This document shows, piece by piece, positions 27,314 to 37,042 of a DNA stretch of 64,000 bases. Location: assembly GCA_046345315.1 (NCBI GenBank), contig JBKDKA010000166.1:24379-88378 (forward strand), in the 5' to 3' direction. This stretch comes from F1-80-MAGs062 sp046345315. GTDB lineage: Bacteria; Planctomycetota; Planctomycetia; Planctomycetales; Planctomycetaceae. Positions within the stretch are counted from its first letter, which is position 1, and the number at the start of each line of letters is the position of its first letter. Position numbers and translations under genes: made by a program. Under the pieces are notes generated by a model. The model ran no database searches and was not told where the DNA came from. It worked only from the letters and a program-made list of their open reading frames with translations.

Positions 27314-30189
27314 ACAAATTCTGCCGGAACCATTTCATGAAAATCTCAAGTCGAAATATTGCTTCGTTCCTGTCAGCAGCGTTCACGGCAGGGGCATTGT
27401 CGTTGTCAGCTGTCACCGGCATGGCTCAGGACGAAGCACCCATTGCTGCTGAAGATCCAAAACTGGGGCGTCCCGTCGAATTCGAACGCGATGTCTATCC
27501 CATTCTGGAAGCGAACTGCATCGCCTGTCACAACGCCGCTCTTTCGGAGAATGACCTGATTCTCGAGAACTCCGCGGCCATTATGAAAGGTGGATCGACA
27601 GGTCCTTCGGTCATCGCAGGAAAGCCGGAGGAAAGTCTGCTTTTCACGGTTGCCGCCCGATCTGCGGAACCGGTCATGCCGCCCATGCCGAATGACGTGA
27701 AAGCCCAGAAGCTCACGCCGGCACAACTGGGAATTCTGAGACAGTGGATTATCGAAGGTGCAGCAGCAGGGGGATCTGGTCGATCAATCGCCATGAAATG
27801 GCAGCCGATCAGTTCTCAGCTGAAGGCCATCTATTCGCTGGATATTGATCCGTGGGGGCGATTCATTGCCGCCAGCCGAGGTGGTCGAGTCACGATCTAT
27901 GACCTTGCGGCACGAGATCATCAGGCTGAACTCAATGACAGTTCGCTTCAGGCTGCTGAACCTGTATTTCCGGCACCTGTCGCTCATCGCGATTACGTCC
28001 ACGCAGCCGCATTCCATCCGTCAGGCGACATCCTGGCCACCAGTGGCTTCCGCGAAGTGAAACTCTGGAAACGATCAACCGACGATCTTTCATCAGCTGT
28101 CGCATTGCCTGCAGACACTTCGGCCTGGGCATTGAGCAGCGACGGAGAGCGTCTGGCTGTTGCAACCGCCGGTGCCGGAATCGTTCTGATGAATGCTCGG
28201 ACCGGCGAAACTCAGGCAAAGATTGACACGATGGGACAGCTGGTCACAGCGATTCGAATGACGGCCGGAGAGCGATCTCTGGTGGTTGCAGCGCTGGCCG
28301 ATCATCGTATCCAGACATCGCTCACATCCAGTGGCGAAGTCCTGCATCGAAGTGAGCCGCTGGCGAGTCCGACTGTTGCATTCAGTGAACTGCTGGCGGA
28401 TCAGAAAATCGCCGGACTTTCTGCTGATGGCATTGTGCGTCTGATGACTGTCGCTGCTGATACCGGCGTCGTTGCAGTGGCTCAGGAAGTCAAATCAGAG
28501 GCCGGACCAATTCAGAAACTCGCCGGCACAGGTGCCGTGTTCGCAACGATCAGTGCTGATCGCAAGGCAGAGATCTGGAAGACCGCTGACGGTACACGAT
28601 CGGGACTCCTGGATCTGCCGGCTACGGGAGTCGCAGTTGCAGTGAACACCGCCGGCGATCGATGCCTCTTTACAGCCGATGATGGCCAGGCAATTCTCTG
28701 GTCAGTTGCGGAAGCGAAACAGCTTGCGGTTCTGAATCAGGATCTGAATGGACTCAGGAAGGTTAAGTCCTCCGAGTACCAGAAGGCGATTCTTGACAGT
28801 CGAGTCACCGTGGTGAAAGGTCAGGTCGACGAATCCGAAAAAGAGCTGACGGCTCAGAAGGATGCGGAGACAAAAGCGAAAGAAGAGCTTGATAAGTCAA
28901 TTGCCGCAGCTGCGGATACCAAAACCAAATTCGATGCGGCAATTGCTGCGAATACCGCAGCCAAAACGGCTCTGGCAGCGAAGGCCGATGATGCAGCGCT
29001 GAAGCAGGCCGCCGAAGCAGCAGAGAAAGCAGAAGTGGCTGCAAAGGATGCCAACACAGCGGCGGAATCAAAGCAGCAGCTTGCAAAGAAGAGTCTGGAT
29101 TTCGCTTCTGCCGCGGTTGCTCGAGCTGACAAACGAGTGGCTGAACGCAAGCAGCAGCACGAAGTTGCTGTGCAGGAAGCAGCTGCCGGTGCGACTGTAG
29201 TCGAAGCAGCGAAGGCCGCTGGAAGTGCACAGCCTGCGAAGAGCCGTTTCGCTGGTTTTCTGCCGACCGGTGCGATCGCCGTGACGACAGACGTCACAGG
29301 TACTGTTCGTCTCTGGAATTCCATCGATGGACAGCCGCTCGATGTTCTGGCACCAGCGTTAACGCAGCCAGCCGGCGAAGTTCAGAATCTGGTGATCGCG
29401 GGTGACAGGGTATTCCTGTCATTGACCGGTTCTCATCTGATTTCCCGCACTGCGTTCGGAACATGGAAGCTCAATGCCACCCTCGGGTCGAAACCTCCGG
29501 AAGCCGGCAAGACAGCTTCACCGGATAATGTCGACTCCGTGTTTGTCGATCGCGTTCTTTCGCTGGCCTTTTCTCCGGATGGAAATCTTCTGGCGGCTGG
29601 CGGCGGTGAAGCTTCTCGTCAGGGGCAGGTGACGCTGTGGAATATTCAGGACCATAGTCTGCTCAGACAGTTTGCTGACGCACACAGTGACACGGTGTAC
29701 GGACTGGAATTTTCTCCCGACGGGAAGATGCTTGCGTCAGCATCGGCCGACAAATTCGCCAAAGTCTTCAATGTCGAAACCGGAAAACACATCCAGTCCT
29801 ACGAAGGACACACTCACCATGTGATGGATGTCACCTGGAAAGCCGATAGAACTCTTCTGGCCAGTGCCGGTGCCGACAATGCCATCAAGGTCTGGAATGC
29901 AGAAACCGGTGAGCAGGCTCGCACGATCAGCACTTATTCCAAGCAGGTCACGTCGCTCAGTTTTGTTGGACTGCAGGACAATCTGCTGAGCAGCAGTGGT
30001 GACAAACGCGTGTTTCTGCACTCTGCGGGGAATGGCAATCCGGTTCGCGAGTTCGCCGGTGCTCCCGATTATGTGTACCGCGCTGCCTCGAACTCTGACG
30101 GCACGATTGTGGCCGCTGGCTGCGAAGATGGAATTCTTCGTGTCTGGAACGGAACCGACGGCAAGGAGATCGTGTCATTCAAGCCGTAG
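27310..30189 (+). CDS. PSC cytochrome c domain / WD40 repeat exported protein
   Basis: A 959-residue exported protein. A signal peptide leads to a planctomycete-type PSCyt1 domain with a c-haem site CIACH (Cys70, Cys73, His74) and the distal methionine region VMPPMPNDVKAQKLTPAQL. WD40 blades follow in two blocks: about residues 165-475 and 660-955 (LAFSPDGNLLAAGGGEA; LEFSPDGKMLASASADKFAK; IKVWNAETGEQARTIS). Between them, about residues 478-635, is an Ala/Lys-rich coiled coil like the one in the preceding protein. The first ATG (27310) overlaps the upstream stop; ATG 27337 is an alternative. It is the last gene of the operon, ahead of a terminator. Confidence 0.9.
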   Translation: MNKFCRNHFMKISSRNIASFLSAAFTAGALSLSAVTGMAQDEAPIAAEDPKLGRPVEFERDVYPILEANCIACHNAALSENDLILENSAAIMKGGSTGPSVIAGKPEESLLFTVAARSAEPVMPPMPNDVKAQKLTPAQLGILRQWIIEGAAAGGSGRSIAMKWQPISSQLKAIYSLDIDPWGRFIAASRGGRVTIYDLAARDHQAELNDSSLQAAEPVFPAPVAHRDYVHAAAFHPSGDILATSGFREVKLWKRSTDDLSSAVALPADTSAWALSSDGERLAVATAGAGIVLMNARTGETQAKIDTMGQLVTAIRMTAGERSLVVAALADHRIQTSLTSSGEVLHRSEPLASPTVAFSELLADQKIAGLSADGIVRLMTVAADTGVVAVAQEVKSEAGPIQKLAGTGAVFATISADRKAEIWKTADGTRSGLLDLPATGVAVAVNTAGDRCLFTADDGQAILWSVAEAKQLAVLNQDLNGLRKVKSSEYQKAILDSRVTVVKGQVDESEKELTAQKDAETKAKEELDKSIAAAADTKTKFDAAIAANTAAKTALAAKADDAALKQAAEAAEKAEVAAKDANTAAESKQQLAKKSLDFASAAVARADKRVAERKQQHEVAVQEAAAGATVVEAAKAAGSAQPAKSRFAGFLPTGAIAVTTDVTGTVRLWNSIDGQPLDVLAPALTQPAGEVQNLVIAGDRVFLSLTGSHLISRTAFGTWKLNATLGSKPPEAGKTASPDNVDSVFVDRVLSLAFSPDGNLLAAGGGEASRQGQVTLWNIQDHSLLRQFADAHSDTVYGLEFSPDGKMLASASADKFAKVFNVETGKHIQSYEGHTHHVMDVTWKADRTLLASAGADNAIKVWNAETGEQARTISTYSKQVTSLSFVGLQDNLLSSSGDKRVFLHSAGNGNPVREFAGAPDYVYRAASNSDGTIVAAGCEDGILRVWNGTDGKEIVSFKP

Positions 30190-30253
30190 ACCACGGAAAT
30201 GGATGTGATTGATCGGGGATATTGCCCTGCCAATCCTCGGTTACCTGAAAAGT

Positions 30254-30290
30254 CATCCCGCAGCCGCATGAGTGGCTGCGGGATGTTTTT
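30254..30290 (+). terminator. Rho-independent terminator of the DUF1501-WD40 operon
   Basis: A perfect 12-bp stem, CATCCCGCAGCC and GGCTGCGGGATG, with a short loop, followed by TTTTT. It lies 65 bp after the WD40 gene stop. Confidence 0.9.
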
Positions 30291-30378
30291 CGTTCGTTCC
30301 CGCGACAGACAGCTGCGAAGCGAATCGGTTTCTGTTACCGTTCGGCTCGTTGCCTGTGCTGAACACCGGTTGCATCAG

Positions 30379-30431
30379 CAGTCGTCACTTTCCAAAGTGG
30401 TCGTCACTCTCCGAGTGACGAAAAGCGACTG
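30379..30431. repeat. Nested short hairpins (GTCACTCTCCGAGTGAC type)
   Basis: An outer CAGTCG/CGACTG pair encloses two small hairpins, CACTTTCCAAAGTG and CGTCACTCTCCGAGTGACG. The rest of the 379-bp gap between the WD40 gene and metG holds the terminator at 30254 and presumably the metG promoter; I see no gene in it. Confidence 0.6.
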
Positions 30432-30568
30432 ACGATCAATACATTTTCAGCTTCGTGCCACCATCATTGATGTGCATACCCGCCTTCTGATCTCACGGAT
30501 CAGCATCCTCGGAGATGGTTTGTGGATCTGGGCAGCGGGACGGAACGGCCATCTAATCGGATCAGAGA

Positions 30569-32632
30569 ATGACAGAACGACGCATTCTGGTTACTGCCGC
30601 ACTGCCATACGCGAACGGCCATATTCATATCGGGCATCTGGTCGAATACATCCAGACTGACATCTGGGTTCGATTTCAGAAGCTTCGTGGGCATCGCTGT
30701 CTGTTCGTCTGTGCTGACGATACACACGGCACGGCGATTATGATTCGTGCCCGCAAAGAGGGACGGTCAGAAGAAGACGTCATCGCGGAAATGCGGGAAG
30801 CCCACATCCGTGATTTCTCCGGGTTCGATATCGGCTTCGATCACTATGGCAGCACCAACAGCGCCGAGACCAGATCGCTCTGCCATGAATTCTGGTCTTC
30901 CATCAGAAAGGCCGGACTGGTCGTCGAGAAAGACGTTGCTCAGCTCTACGACCCCGTCGCCGGCACGTTCCTCGCGGATCGGTTTGTGCGAGGCACCTGC
31001 CCGAAATGCGGAGCTCTCGATCAGCCCGGAGACAACTGCAGCAAATGTGGATCCACCTATTCGCCTGCTGACCTGATTGATCCGAAAAGCACATTGTCCG
31101 GGGCGGTTCCGGAAGTGCGGAGTGCAGCACATCTCTTCATCCGGCTGGAACTGCTTCACGACTTTCTGGCGGAATGGAGTCAGAGTGGAAAGCATCTTCA
31201 GAGCGAAGTTGCCAACTACCTCAAAGGTCATTTCCTCGGCGAACCGCTGCGAGACTGGGATGTTTCACGTCCGGCACCTTACTTCGGATTTGAGATTCCT
31301 GACAGTCCGGGACATTACTGGTACGTCTGGTTTGACGCACCGATCGGATACATCGGCTCCACAGCTCAGTGGTGCGAACGCGAGGGTGAAACGCTCGACA
31401 GCTGGTGGAAGAATCCTCGAACTGAGATTCATCACTTCATCGGGAAGGACATCACTTACTTCCACACACTCTTCTGGCCGGGGATGCTGAAGACTGCGGG
31501 ATATAACCTGCCTTCGCGAGTGCACATCCATGGTTTTCTGACTGTGGGCGGGGAGAAAATGTCGAAGTCTCAGGGGACGTTCGTGATGGCGTCCACCTTC
31601 CTGAAACACCTCAATCCGTCCGCACTCCGATACTACTATGCGAGCAAGCTTGGTCCGGGGCTTGACGATATCGACCTGAATCTTTCCGAGTTCGTTCATC
31701 GAGTGAACAGTGATCTGGTCGGTAAAGTCGTGAATCTGGCATCTCGCACGGCGAGATTTCTGGCTGGTTCCACACTGTCGAAGGACTACCCGGATGATGG
31801 CGGGCTCTTTGCCTACGGTGCCTCGCGAGCCGAACAGATTGCGGAATGGTACGAGGACTGTAACTATAGCGCCGCGATGAGAGACATCATGCTGCTGGCA
31901 GATCGTGCCAACAAGTATGTTGACGACCAGCAGCCGTGGGCTCTGAAGAAAGATCCGGAAAAGGCTCAGCAGCTGCAGGATGTCTGCACCGTCACACTCA
32001 ACCTTTTCCGACAGCTCATCATCTACCTTCAGCCGGTGCTTCCGCGTCTGGCTGAGCAGGCAGGAGAATTGCTCAACAGTTCCATTTGTTCCTGGCAGGA
32101 TGCGCAGAAACCACTGACGGGAACACCTGTCGCTGCGTTCCGCACATTAATGAATCGTATTGAAGAAGTTCAGGTGCAGTCGATGATTGAAGACAGTAAA
32201 CCCGCAGCAGAAGAACCGGCCCCGACCGAATCGGCTCCATCCCGGCATCCTGCAGATCAGTGGAACGACAGTGGTGATGCGCTGGCGCACGAGCCTCTCG
32301 CTGCAGAATGTACCATTGATGATTTCGTAAAAGTGGATCTCCGCGTCGCGCGAGTGCTGGAAGCGGCTCATGTTCAGGGCGCCGACAAACTGCTTCAGCT
32401 GACTCTTTCTCTTGGTGGCGGTGAGACTCGCAATGTTTTCGCCGGGATCAAGGCCGCCTACAAACCGGAAGATCTGATTGGTCGTCTGGTCATCTGTGTC
32501 GCCAATCTGAAGCCACGTCAGATGAAATTCGGACTGAGCCAGGGGATGGTGTGTGCGAGTGGAAGCGGTGGAAAAGAAGTCTTCCTGCTGAGCCCTGACA
32601 CCGGAAGTGTGCCGGGACAGCGCGTCCACTGA
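30569..32632 (+). CDS. metG: Methionyl-tRNA synthetase
   Basis: Charges tRNA-Met with methionine in the cytosol. The class I HIGH motif is HIHIGHLVEY (about residues 19-28), the zinc knuckle is CPKCGALDQPGDNCSKCG (144-161), and KMSKS appears as GEKMSKSQGTF (about 328-338). The C-terminal 100 residues form the EMAP-II/Trbp111-like tRNA-binding domain (VDLRVARVLEAAHVQGADKL; VICVANLKPRQMKFGLSQGM) that makes dimers. The 687-residue length matches long-type MetG, with a short acidic linker before the tRNA-binding domain. Monocistronic, apart from the small DinB-like gene that follows by 55 bp. Confidence 0.96.
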   Translation: MTERRILVTAALPYANGHIHIGHLVEYIQTDIWVRFQKLRGHRCLFVCADDTHGTAIMIRARKEGRSEEDVIAEMREAHIRDFSGFDIGFDHYGSTNSAETRSLCHEFWSSIRKAGLVVEKDVAQLYDPVAGTFLADRFVRGTCPKCGALDQPGDNCSKCGSTYSPADLIDPKSTLSGAVPEVRSAAHLFIRLELLHDFLAEWSQSGKHLQSEVANYLKGHFLGEPLRDWDVSRPAPYFGFEIPDSPGHYWYVWFDAPIGYIGSTAQWCEREGETLDSWWKNPRTEIHHFIGKDITYFHTLFWPGMLKTAGYNLPSRVHIHGFLTVGGEKMSKSQGTFVMASTFLKHLNPSALRYYYASKLGPGLDDIDLNLSEFVHRVNSDLVGKVVNLASRTARFLAGSTLSKDYPDDGGLFAYGASRAEQIAEWYEDCNYSAAMRDIMLLADRANKYVDDQQPWALKKDPEKAQQLQDVCTVTLNLFRQLIIYLQPVLPRLAEQAGELLNSSICSWQDAQKPLTGTPVAAFRTLMNRIEEVQVQSMIEDSKPAAEEPAPTESAPSRHPADQWNDSGDALAHEPLAAECTIDDFVKVDLRVARVLEAAHVQGADKLLQLTLSLGGGETRNVFAGIKAAYKPEDLIGRLVICVANLKPRQMKFGLSQGMVCASGSGGKEVFLLSPDTGSVPGQRVH

Positions 32633-32687
32633 AGTTCCTGAGCAGTATTCATCTCTTGATAGCCCTGTTTGCTGAAGGTATCCCTCC

Positions 32688-33209
32688 ATGACGAGATCAC
32701 TGGGACATGTGATTGCCGATTCTCTTTCACTTTCTATTGGCTATGCGGAACGACTTCTGAAGGATGTCACTCCGCAGCAGTTTGCTCGGTTCGCTGCACC
32801 GGGTGGAAATCCGATTGAGTCGAACCATCCGGCTTTCACTTACGGTCATCTGAGTCTGTACGGACCAAGAATTCTGCAGCAGCTGGGCCGAACGTCGGTC
32901 GCGCTGCCCGACGGATTCGAAGCAAAATTCTCGAAGGACGCGAAATGTGTCGATGATGCTTCGGGCACGGTTTACCCATCGATGGAGCTCATCACGACGA
33001 CATTCTTCAATGGATACAAAGCTGCTCTGGAAGCGCTTCAGGAAACGCCCGATGCGGCATTTCAGCAGCCTCATCCGATTGAAGGCAGAATGGCCGAACT
33101 GTTTCCAACGCTCGGATCACTGCACAATTTCTATGTCGGCGGCCATGTGATGATGCACCTCGGACAAGTCAGTGCGTGGCGCAGAATGGCGGGGCTCGGC
33201 CCGGCCTGA
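32688..33209 (+). CDS. DinB-family four-helix protein
   Basis: A 173-residue protein of the DinB/YfiT superfamily, four-helix bundles with a His triad binding a metal, some of which act as thiol S-transferases. The histidines fit HPAFTYGHLSLYG near residue 46 and HNFYVGGHVMMHLGQVSAWR near the C-terminus. It has no signal peptide. It follows metG on the same strand after 55 bp and may be read from the same transcript. The biological role is unknown; DinB proteins are often stress-related or act in low-molecular-weight thiol metabolism. Confidence 0.75.
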   Translation: MTRSLGHVIADSLSLSIGYAERLLKDVTPQQFARFAAPGGNPIESNHPAFTYGHLSLYGPRILQQLGRTSVALPDGFEAKFSKDAKCVDDASGTVYPSMELITTTFFNGYKAALEALQETPDAAFQQPHPIEGRMAELFPTLGSLHNFYVGGHVMMHLGQVSAWRRMAGLGPA

Positions 33210-33290
33210 CACTCAGTTCAGGTCCGCCTGAAATCTGATTTCGACCAGACCAGTATGACTGCCGCGAAACGTCAGAATCACCTCTGACCT

Positions 33291-35120
33291 TCAGCGACGT
33301 CCACCGAGAAACGAGGTGGAATCGGCCAGACGGCGTCGGAAACCTGAAACCTGATCGCGGAGTTTCTGCATTCTCTGATGGTCAGTTCGAATTCGGTCTG
33401 TGGCCTGTTCAATCGATGGGAACAGGCCGTTGACCAGGTGCCGTCTCGCCGTCGCCGCAGCCAGCTGCTCGACGCGTTCCGTCAGGCCTCGACGAAGCTG
33501 CCAAGTAAAAGCACCGACCAAAATCCCGGACCAGAGCAGAAGAAACAGGATCGCCGGCACGTAGAAATCAATGCTCAGCAGCGGCGCTGGTTCGGCCGAT
33601 GAAAAGAGCATCGGTTTCAGAAAACTGGCCCAGAAGAAGTTATGGCCGATTCGCCCAAGAACGAACAGCAGATAGGCTCCGAGCAGAACTTCGAATCGAA
33701 TCCGCACCGGCAGCGTGCAGTACTGTCTGGCGAGTGATTCGGTGAGGGAATCGACCTCACGTCGGGCATCCAGCAGAAACTCTCCTTCCAGATTGGCAGC
33801 CTGACTGCGAAGGACTCGAATGTCACGCCGATTCTTTTCGAATTCCGGATCTTCGATTCCCGCAGTCTGAACATGCCCTGAAATCATCATGCGTGCTTCC
33901 TGCAGCTGTTCGTCGCTGATTCCGAACGCCGCCAGTCGATCCAGATTTTCTGCAGCCTCGCGTTCTTCCGCTCGAGCCTTCAGCCATCGTGTTCCCTGAA
34001 CAGCTCCGATCAGTGCCACCTGAGCTGACGTACGAGCTCGAAAGGCGGTGAAAGAAGCCACGAATGCCCCCATCCCGTTATAAAACCGAAGCACGGCCGA
34101 AAACGGGCTGAACCACCACATGTCAGTCACAGCACTGAGCAGTCGACGTTCCCACAGATGACTGTTCACCAGCAGCTCCGAGCGCAGCTGAACAGTCAGT
34201 GTTTGCTGAAGTTTCTGTCGCTGCTGCTCGAGTGCTTCGGTCAGTTGATCGAGTGCCGGCATCGCAGCAGCGTACTCCTGCGAACAGTTCTGCAGAGATT
34301 CGTCGAGCAGGTCGATGAGATTGGCTCGTCGAACAGCCATTCTTCGCGATGCCCCAAGCTGCCCCGTCAGCAGCGATCTCAGTCGACGGAAGTCACCTCC
34401 GGGTTCCTGTCCCTGCTGCTGAAGTTTCAGAGCTTCGCGGGAATCGACAAAGAAGAGTTCGGGAACCTGCCAGCGAGCCAAAAGTGCCTTTCGCCAGTCG
34501 TCACGAATATCAGAGTCAGTCTCTGCGTGCGTCTGCACAAAAACAAGGCGACAACCGGATGCGATGTCAGCCAGCTCCTCAGTCACACGAGCACTGCGGT
34601 ACTTCTGCTGTGTCGATGTATAGATCAGCACGTCGCACAACGGCAGAATGGACCGCAGAAGAGCGAGGTTGCTGCCGGTTGCGGCGCCTTCGCTGGTATC
34701 CGGATCGGGACAGTCAATGACCACGATGTCTTTGAGAACAGGAGCATCCAGAACTCGGATCTGAAACTGCGAAAGATCGAAGCCGGTCAGAGATGCCGTG
34801 TCCAGACTCGAGTGAACAAGGAGAATGGGTGTTTTGGTAGTCGGTCGTTCTCGCCCGGACGCGGTCACTTCCTGTCCGATGAGTGCATTCACAAGCGTGC
34901 TTTTTCCGGTTCCGGTGCCGCCGAATGTTGCGACGATGAGCGGTGCTTCAAGTCGAATTCGCACTTTGCGAACTCGATCAAGAACCTGCGAAACCAGAAT
35001 CCGCGAACGGCGAGCTGGTTCCCAGTCAGGTGGCGCATCCAGCCAGCGTCGAATCTGCTGCGTCAGGTCGTCGATACCAGCCAGAAGTGCCAGTTGTTCG
35101 AGCTCTGAGTTGATGGTCAT
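33291..35120 (-). CDS. Dynamin-like GTPase, second gene of a coupled pair
   Basis: A 609-residue GTPase. G1 is FGGTGTGKSTLVNALIG (residues 66-82), a Thr-rich switch (RPTTKTPIL) follows, and G3 is VVIDCPDPDT (134-142), a DxPxPDT form and not the classic DxxG. A long helical part, predicted from its charge pattern, leads to two hydrophobic segments (GAYLLFVLGRIGHNFFW and FYVPAILFLLLWSGILVGAF), so it is likely membrane-bound. Its ATG overlaps the stop of the upstream GTPase gene (ATGA at 35117-35120). Bacterial dynamin pairs remodel or protect membranes, which is the best analogy, but no member like this is known to me by name. Confidence 0.8.
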   Translation of the reverse strand: MTINSELEQLALLAGIDDLTQQIRRWLDAPPDWEPARRSRILVSQVLDRVRKVRIRLEAPLIVATFGGTGTGKSTLVNALIGQEVTASGRERPTTKTPILLVHSSLDTASLTGFDLSQFQIRVLDAPVLKDIVVIDCPDPDTSEGAATGSNLALLRSILPLCDVLIYTSTQQKYRSARVTEELADIASGCRLVFVQTHAETDSDIRDDWRKALLARWQVPELFFVDSREALKLQQQGQEPGGDFRRLRSLLTGQLGASRRMAVRRANLIDLLDESLQNCSQEYAAAMPALDQLTEALEQQRQKLQQTLTVQLRSELLVNSHLWERRLLSAVTDMWWFSPFSAVLRFYNGMGAFVASFTAFRARTSAQVALIGAVQGTRWLKARAEEREAAENLDRLAAFGISDEQLQEARMMISGHVQTAGIEDPEFEKNRRDIRVLRSQAANLEGEFLLDARREVDSLTESLARQYCTLPVRIRFEVLLGAYLLFVLGRIGHNFFWASFLKPMLFSSAEPAPLLSIDFYVPAILFLLLWSGILVGAFTWQLRRGLTERVEQLAAATARRHLVNGLFPSIEQATDRIRTDHQRMQKLRDQVSGFRRRLADSTSFLGGRR

Positions 35121-37042
35121 GACTGTGAAATCCGTCGTGGGCTGGAAGCGGTCAGTTCTCGAAGCTGCTGCACGGCTGTCTCGACACGACGAAACTCGGG
35201 ATGTTTTGTGAGTTCTGCTGCGGAGCGAACTTCCATCGGCAGTGACCCGAGGATCTGAGAATGGATTCGGTCAGTAAGCCATTGCGCACGTCGTGCGGTG
35301 AAGGCTGTATGAATTCGATGAAACCATGTCTGCAGAAGACCAGATCCCGTGCCTGCAGCGGTCGCTACCGCAGCATCGCCTGCAAATGCCACAGTGGCTC
35401 CTCCTGCAACATCCGCGACAACATGAACAACCGCCTGAGCTGCAGCACCCGCAACAAACGGAGCGACCGCCTCGCCGGTTGGCCCAAAACCCATACTGAA
35501 CAGAACCACGCTCGTGACCGGCCTGACTGCAGCAGTCACGTTGTGCAGTTGACGGTAGAGCGTAAACATATCGGGATTCGTGCTGCGAAACTTCTCCATT
35601 TCCGCGTTCACGACTTCACGAATCTCCAGGCCAAAATCAATTCTCTGAAAGTCCGCTCTCAGACGTTCAATCAGTTCCGACCTCGACGAACCGGACAGTA
35701 TCTGTTTGATTTTCTTCTGAATCGGAGGCGTACTGCTTTCGGAAATCCAGCGAAGCTTTTCGAACAGCTCTTCAACCGCCGTCAGGATGACAGACCATTC
35801 CTGAACACTGTAGTCCTGAAGCGGCGGAACGGTTTCTCCCTGGATTGCAACTTTCAGTTTTTGAATCGGCCAGAGGATACCAGCCCCCAGCGTGTTGTAG
35901 ACATCATTGACCTTTCGAGCCCATCCGACCTGATGTTCCTGCCACCACACTCGAATCGCCTCGATGAACACAGAGCTGGCGGGAACGGGCCAGTTGTGAA
36001 TCTTCAGAGCAGACTCAGCAGAAAGCCGCCCGGCGATGTCTCTGAGTTCCCGACTGGTGCGACGAAGTTCACCCAGCCACGATGGAATACCGTCCTGCTC
36101 CGAAGTCAGTGAACGCAGTGATCCGAGCAGAGTTCGGATTCGGATTTCATGAAACCGGAGCTGCGACAGGTCCAGCGAAAGGCTGCCAGGAACCGGAGTT
36201 GATTCGAAAGATGTCCCGGAAGCAGATTCACTGATTGGCCAGGTCTTCTGATAGAACGGAAGTCGGAGATCCTCCGCAGCTCGTCGATCTGCAGGTGCCA
36301 GATAGACTGCGTCCGGATGGATGCCGGTTTCCTCTGTGAAAGTCTTCAGCCACATCGGCCAGTACGGTTCATCCTCAGGGATCAGACACTGGTTGAAAAT
36401 CACGATGACCGATTTATCTTCGACAGCAGCTTTTCGAAAGAATTCCTTTACCGCAGCGTCGTTGTATTTCTGCTGAGTCAAAACAGCGATCAGAACGTCG
36501 GAACAGCGACGAATCGCATCTGCTCGCTCCCAGTTGATTCTCGCATCACTGTCGATGTCTGGTGTATCCAGAATCAGAAGGCTTCGGGGAAGCTCCGGAG
36601 CAGATCGCCAGAAGAGACAGTTCTCCGGAGCGTCAGAAAGAGAATCTGAAGCTGCGGTCCATTCCTGCAGAACAAAATCGGGAAAGATCTCTTCGAGGCG
36701 GTGGAGCTGCGTAAAGCCCGTTGGTACCAGACAGACCGGATGTCGAGTTCCGGAAGCCAGCGGACTGCTCGCACTGGCTCGACACCCGGCCAGATGATTA
36801 AAAATGGAGCTTTTCCCGATATTCGTGCCGCCAGTCACCGCCACGACGAGCCAGGATTCGGCTCCCAGCTGCGGCGCAAGCTTCTGCCGCAGGACACGAT
36901 GCCATTCTCGATCGCTTGTCGGGGTCAGGCCGAGAAGGTCCAACCCGGCGGCTGATTCGAGCCGCGATACTGTCGACATGAGTTCTCTGACGAGCGCAGC
37001 GCATCGTTCGAACAGTTCATTCGAGGTGCTGGTTTCTGTCAT
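35117..37042 (-). CDS. Dynamin-like GTPase, first gene of a coupled pair
   Basis: A 641-residue GTPase with G1 VTGGTNIGKSSIFNHLAG (70-87), a switch-I region rich in Ser/Ala (SSPLASGTRHPVCLVPTG), G3 LLILDTPDIDSDARI and a possible G4 in VIVIFNQC. The middle is helical; about residues 525-595 are hydrophobic, Gly/Ala-rich (FGPTGEAVAPFVAGAAAQAV) and probably membrane-inserting. The insert after G3 (ADAIRRCSDVLIAVLTQQKYNDAAV) matches the one in its partner (LLRSILPLCDVLIYTSTQQKYRSARV), so the two arose by duplication. It overlaps the next gene by 4 bp. The upstream 396 bp to 37438 have no gene. Confidence 0.82.
   Translation of the reverse strand: MTETSTSNELFERCAALVRELMSTVSRLESAAGLDLLGLTPTSDREWHRVLRQKLAPQLGAESWLVVAVTGGTNIGKSSIFNHLAGCRASASSPLASGTRHPVCLVPTGFTQLHRLEEIFPDFVLQEWTAASDSLSDAPENCLFWRSAPELPRSLLILDTPDIDSDARINWERADAIRRCSDVLIAVLTQQKYNDAAVKEFFRKAAVEDKSVIVIFNQCLIPEDEPYWPMWLKTFTEETGIHPDAVYLAPADRRAAEDLRLPFYQKTWPISESASGTSFESTPVPGSLSLDLSQLRFHEIRIRTLLGSLRSLTSEQDGIPSWLGELRRTSRELRDIAGRLSAESALKIHNWPVPASSVFIEAIRVWWQEHQVGWARKVNDVYNTLGAGILWPIQKLKVAIQGETVPPLQDYSVQEWSVILTAVEELFEKLRWISESSTPPIQKKIKQILSGSSRSELIERLRADFQRIDFGLEIREVVNAEMEKFRSTNPDMFTLYRQLHNVTAAVRPVTSVVLFSMGFGPTGEAVAPFVAGAAAQAVVHVVADVAGGATVAFAGDAAVATAAGTGSGLLQTWFHRIHTAFTARRAQWLTDRIHSQILGSLPMEVRSAAELTKHPEFRRVETAVQQLRELTASSPRRISQS

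Noticed and set aside
24278..29324. Several long minus-strand frames opposite the PPC and WD40 genes (for example 28854-29324)
   Set aside because: They are Ala/Ser/Leu-rich antisense of the coiled-coil codons; no conserved domains.
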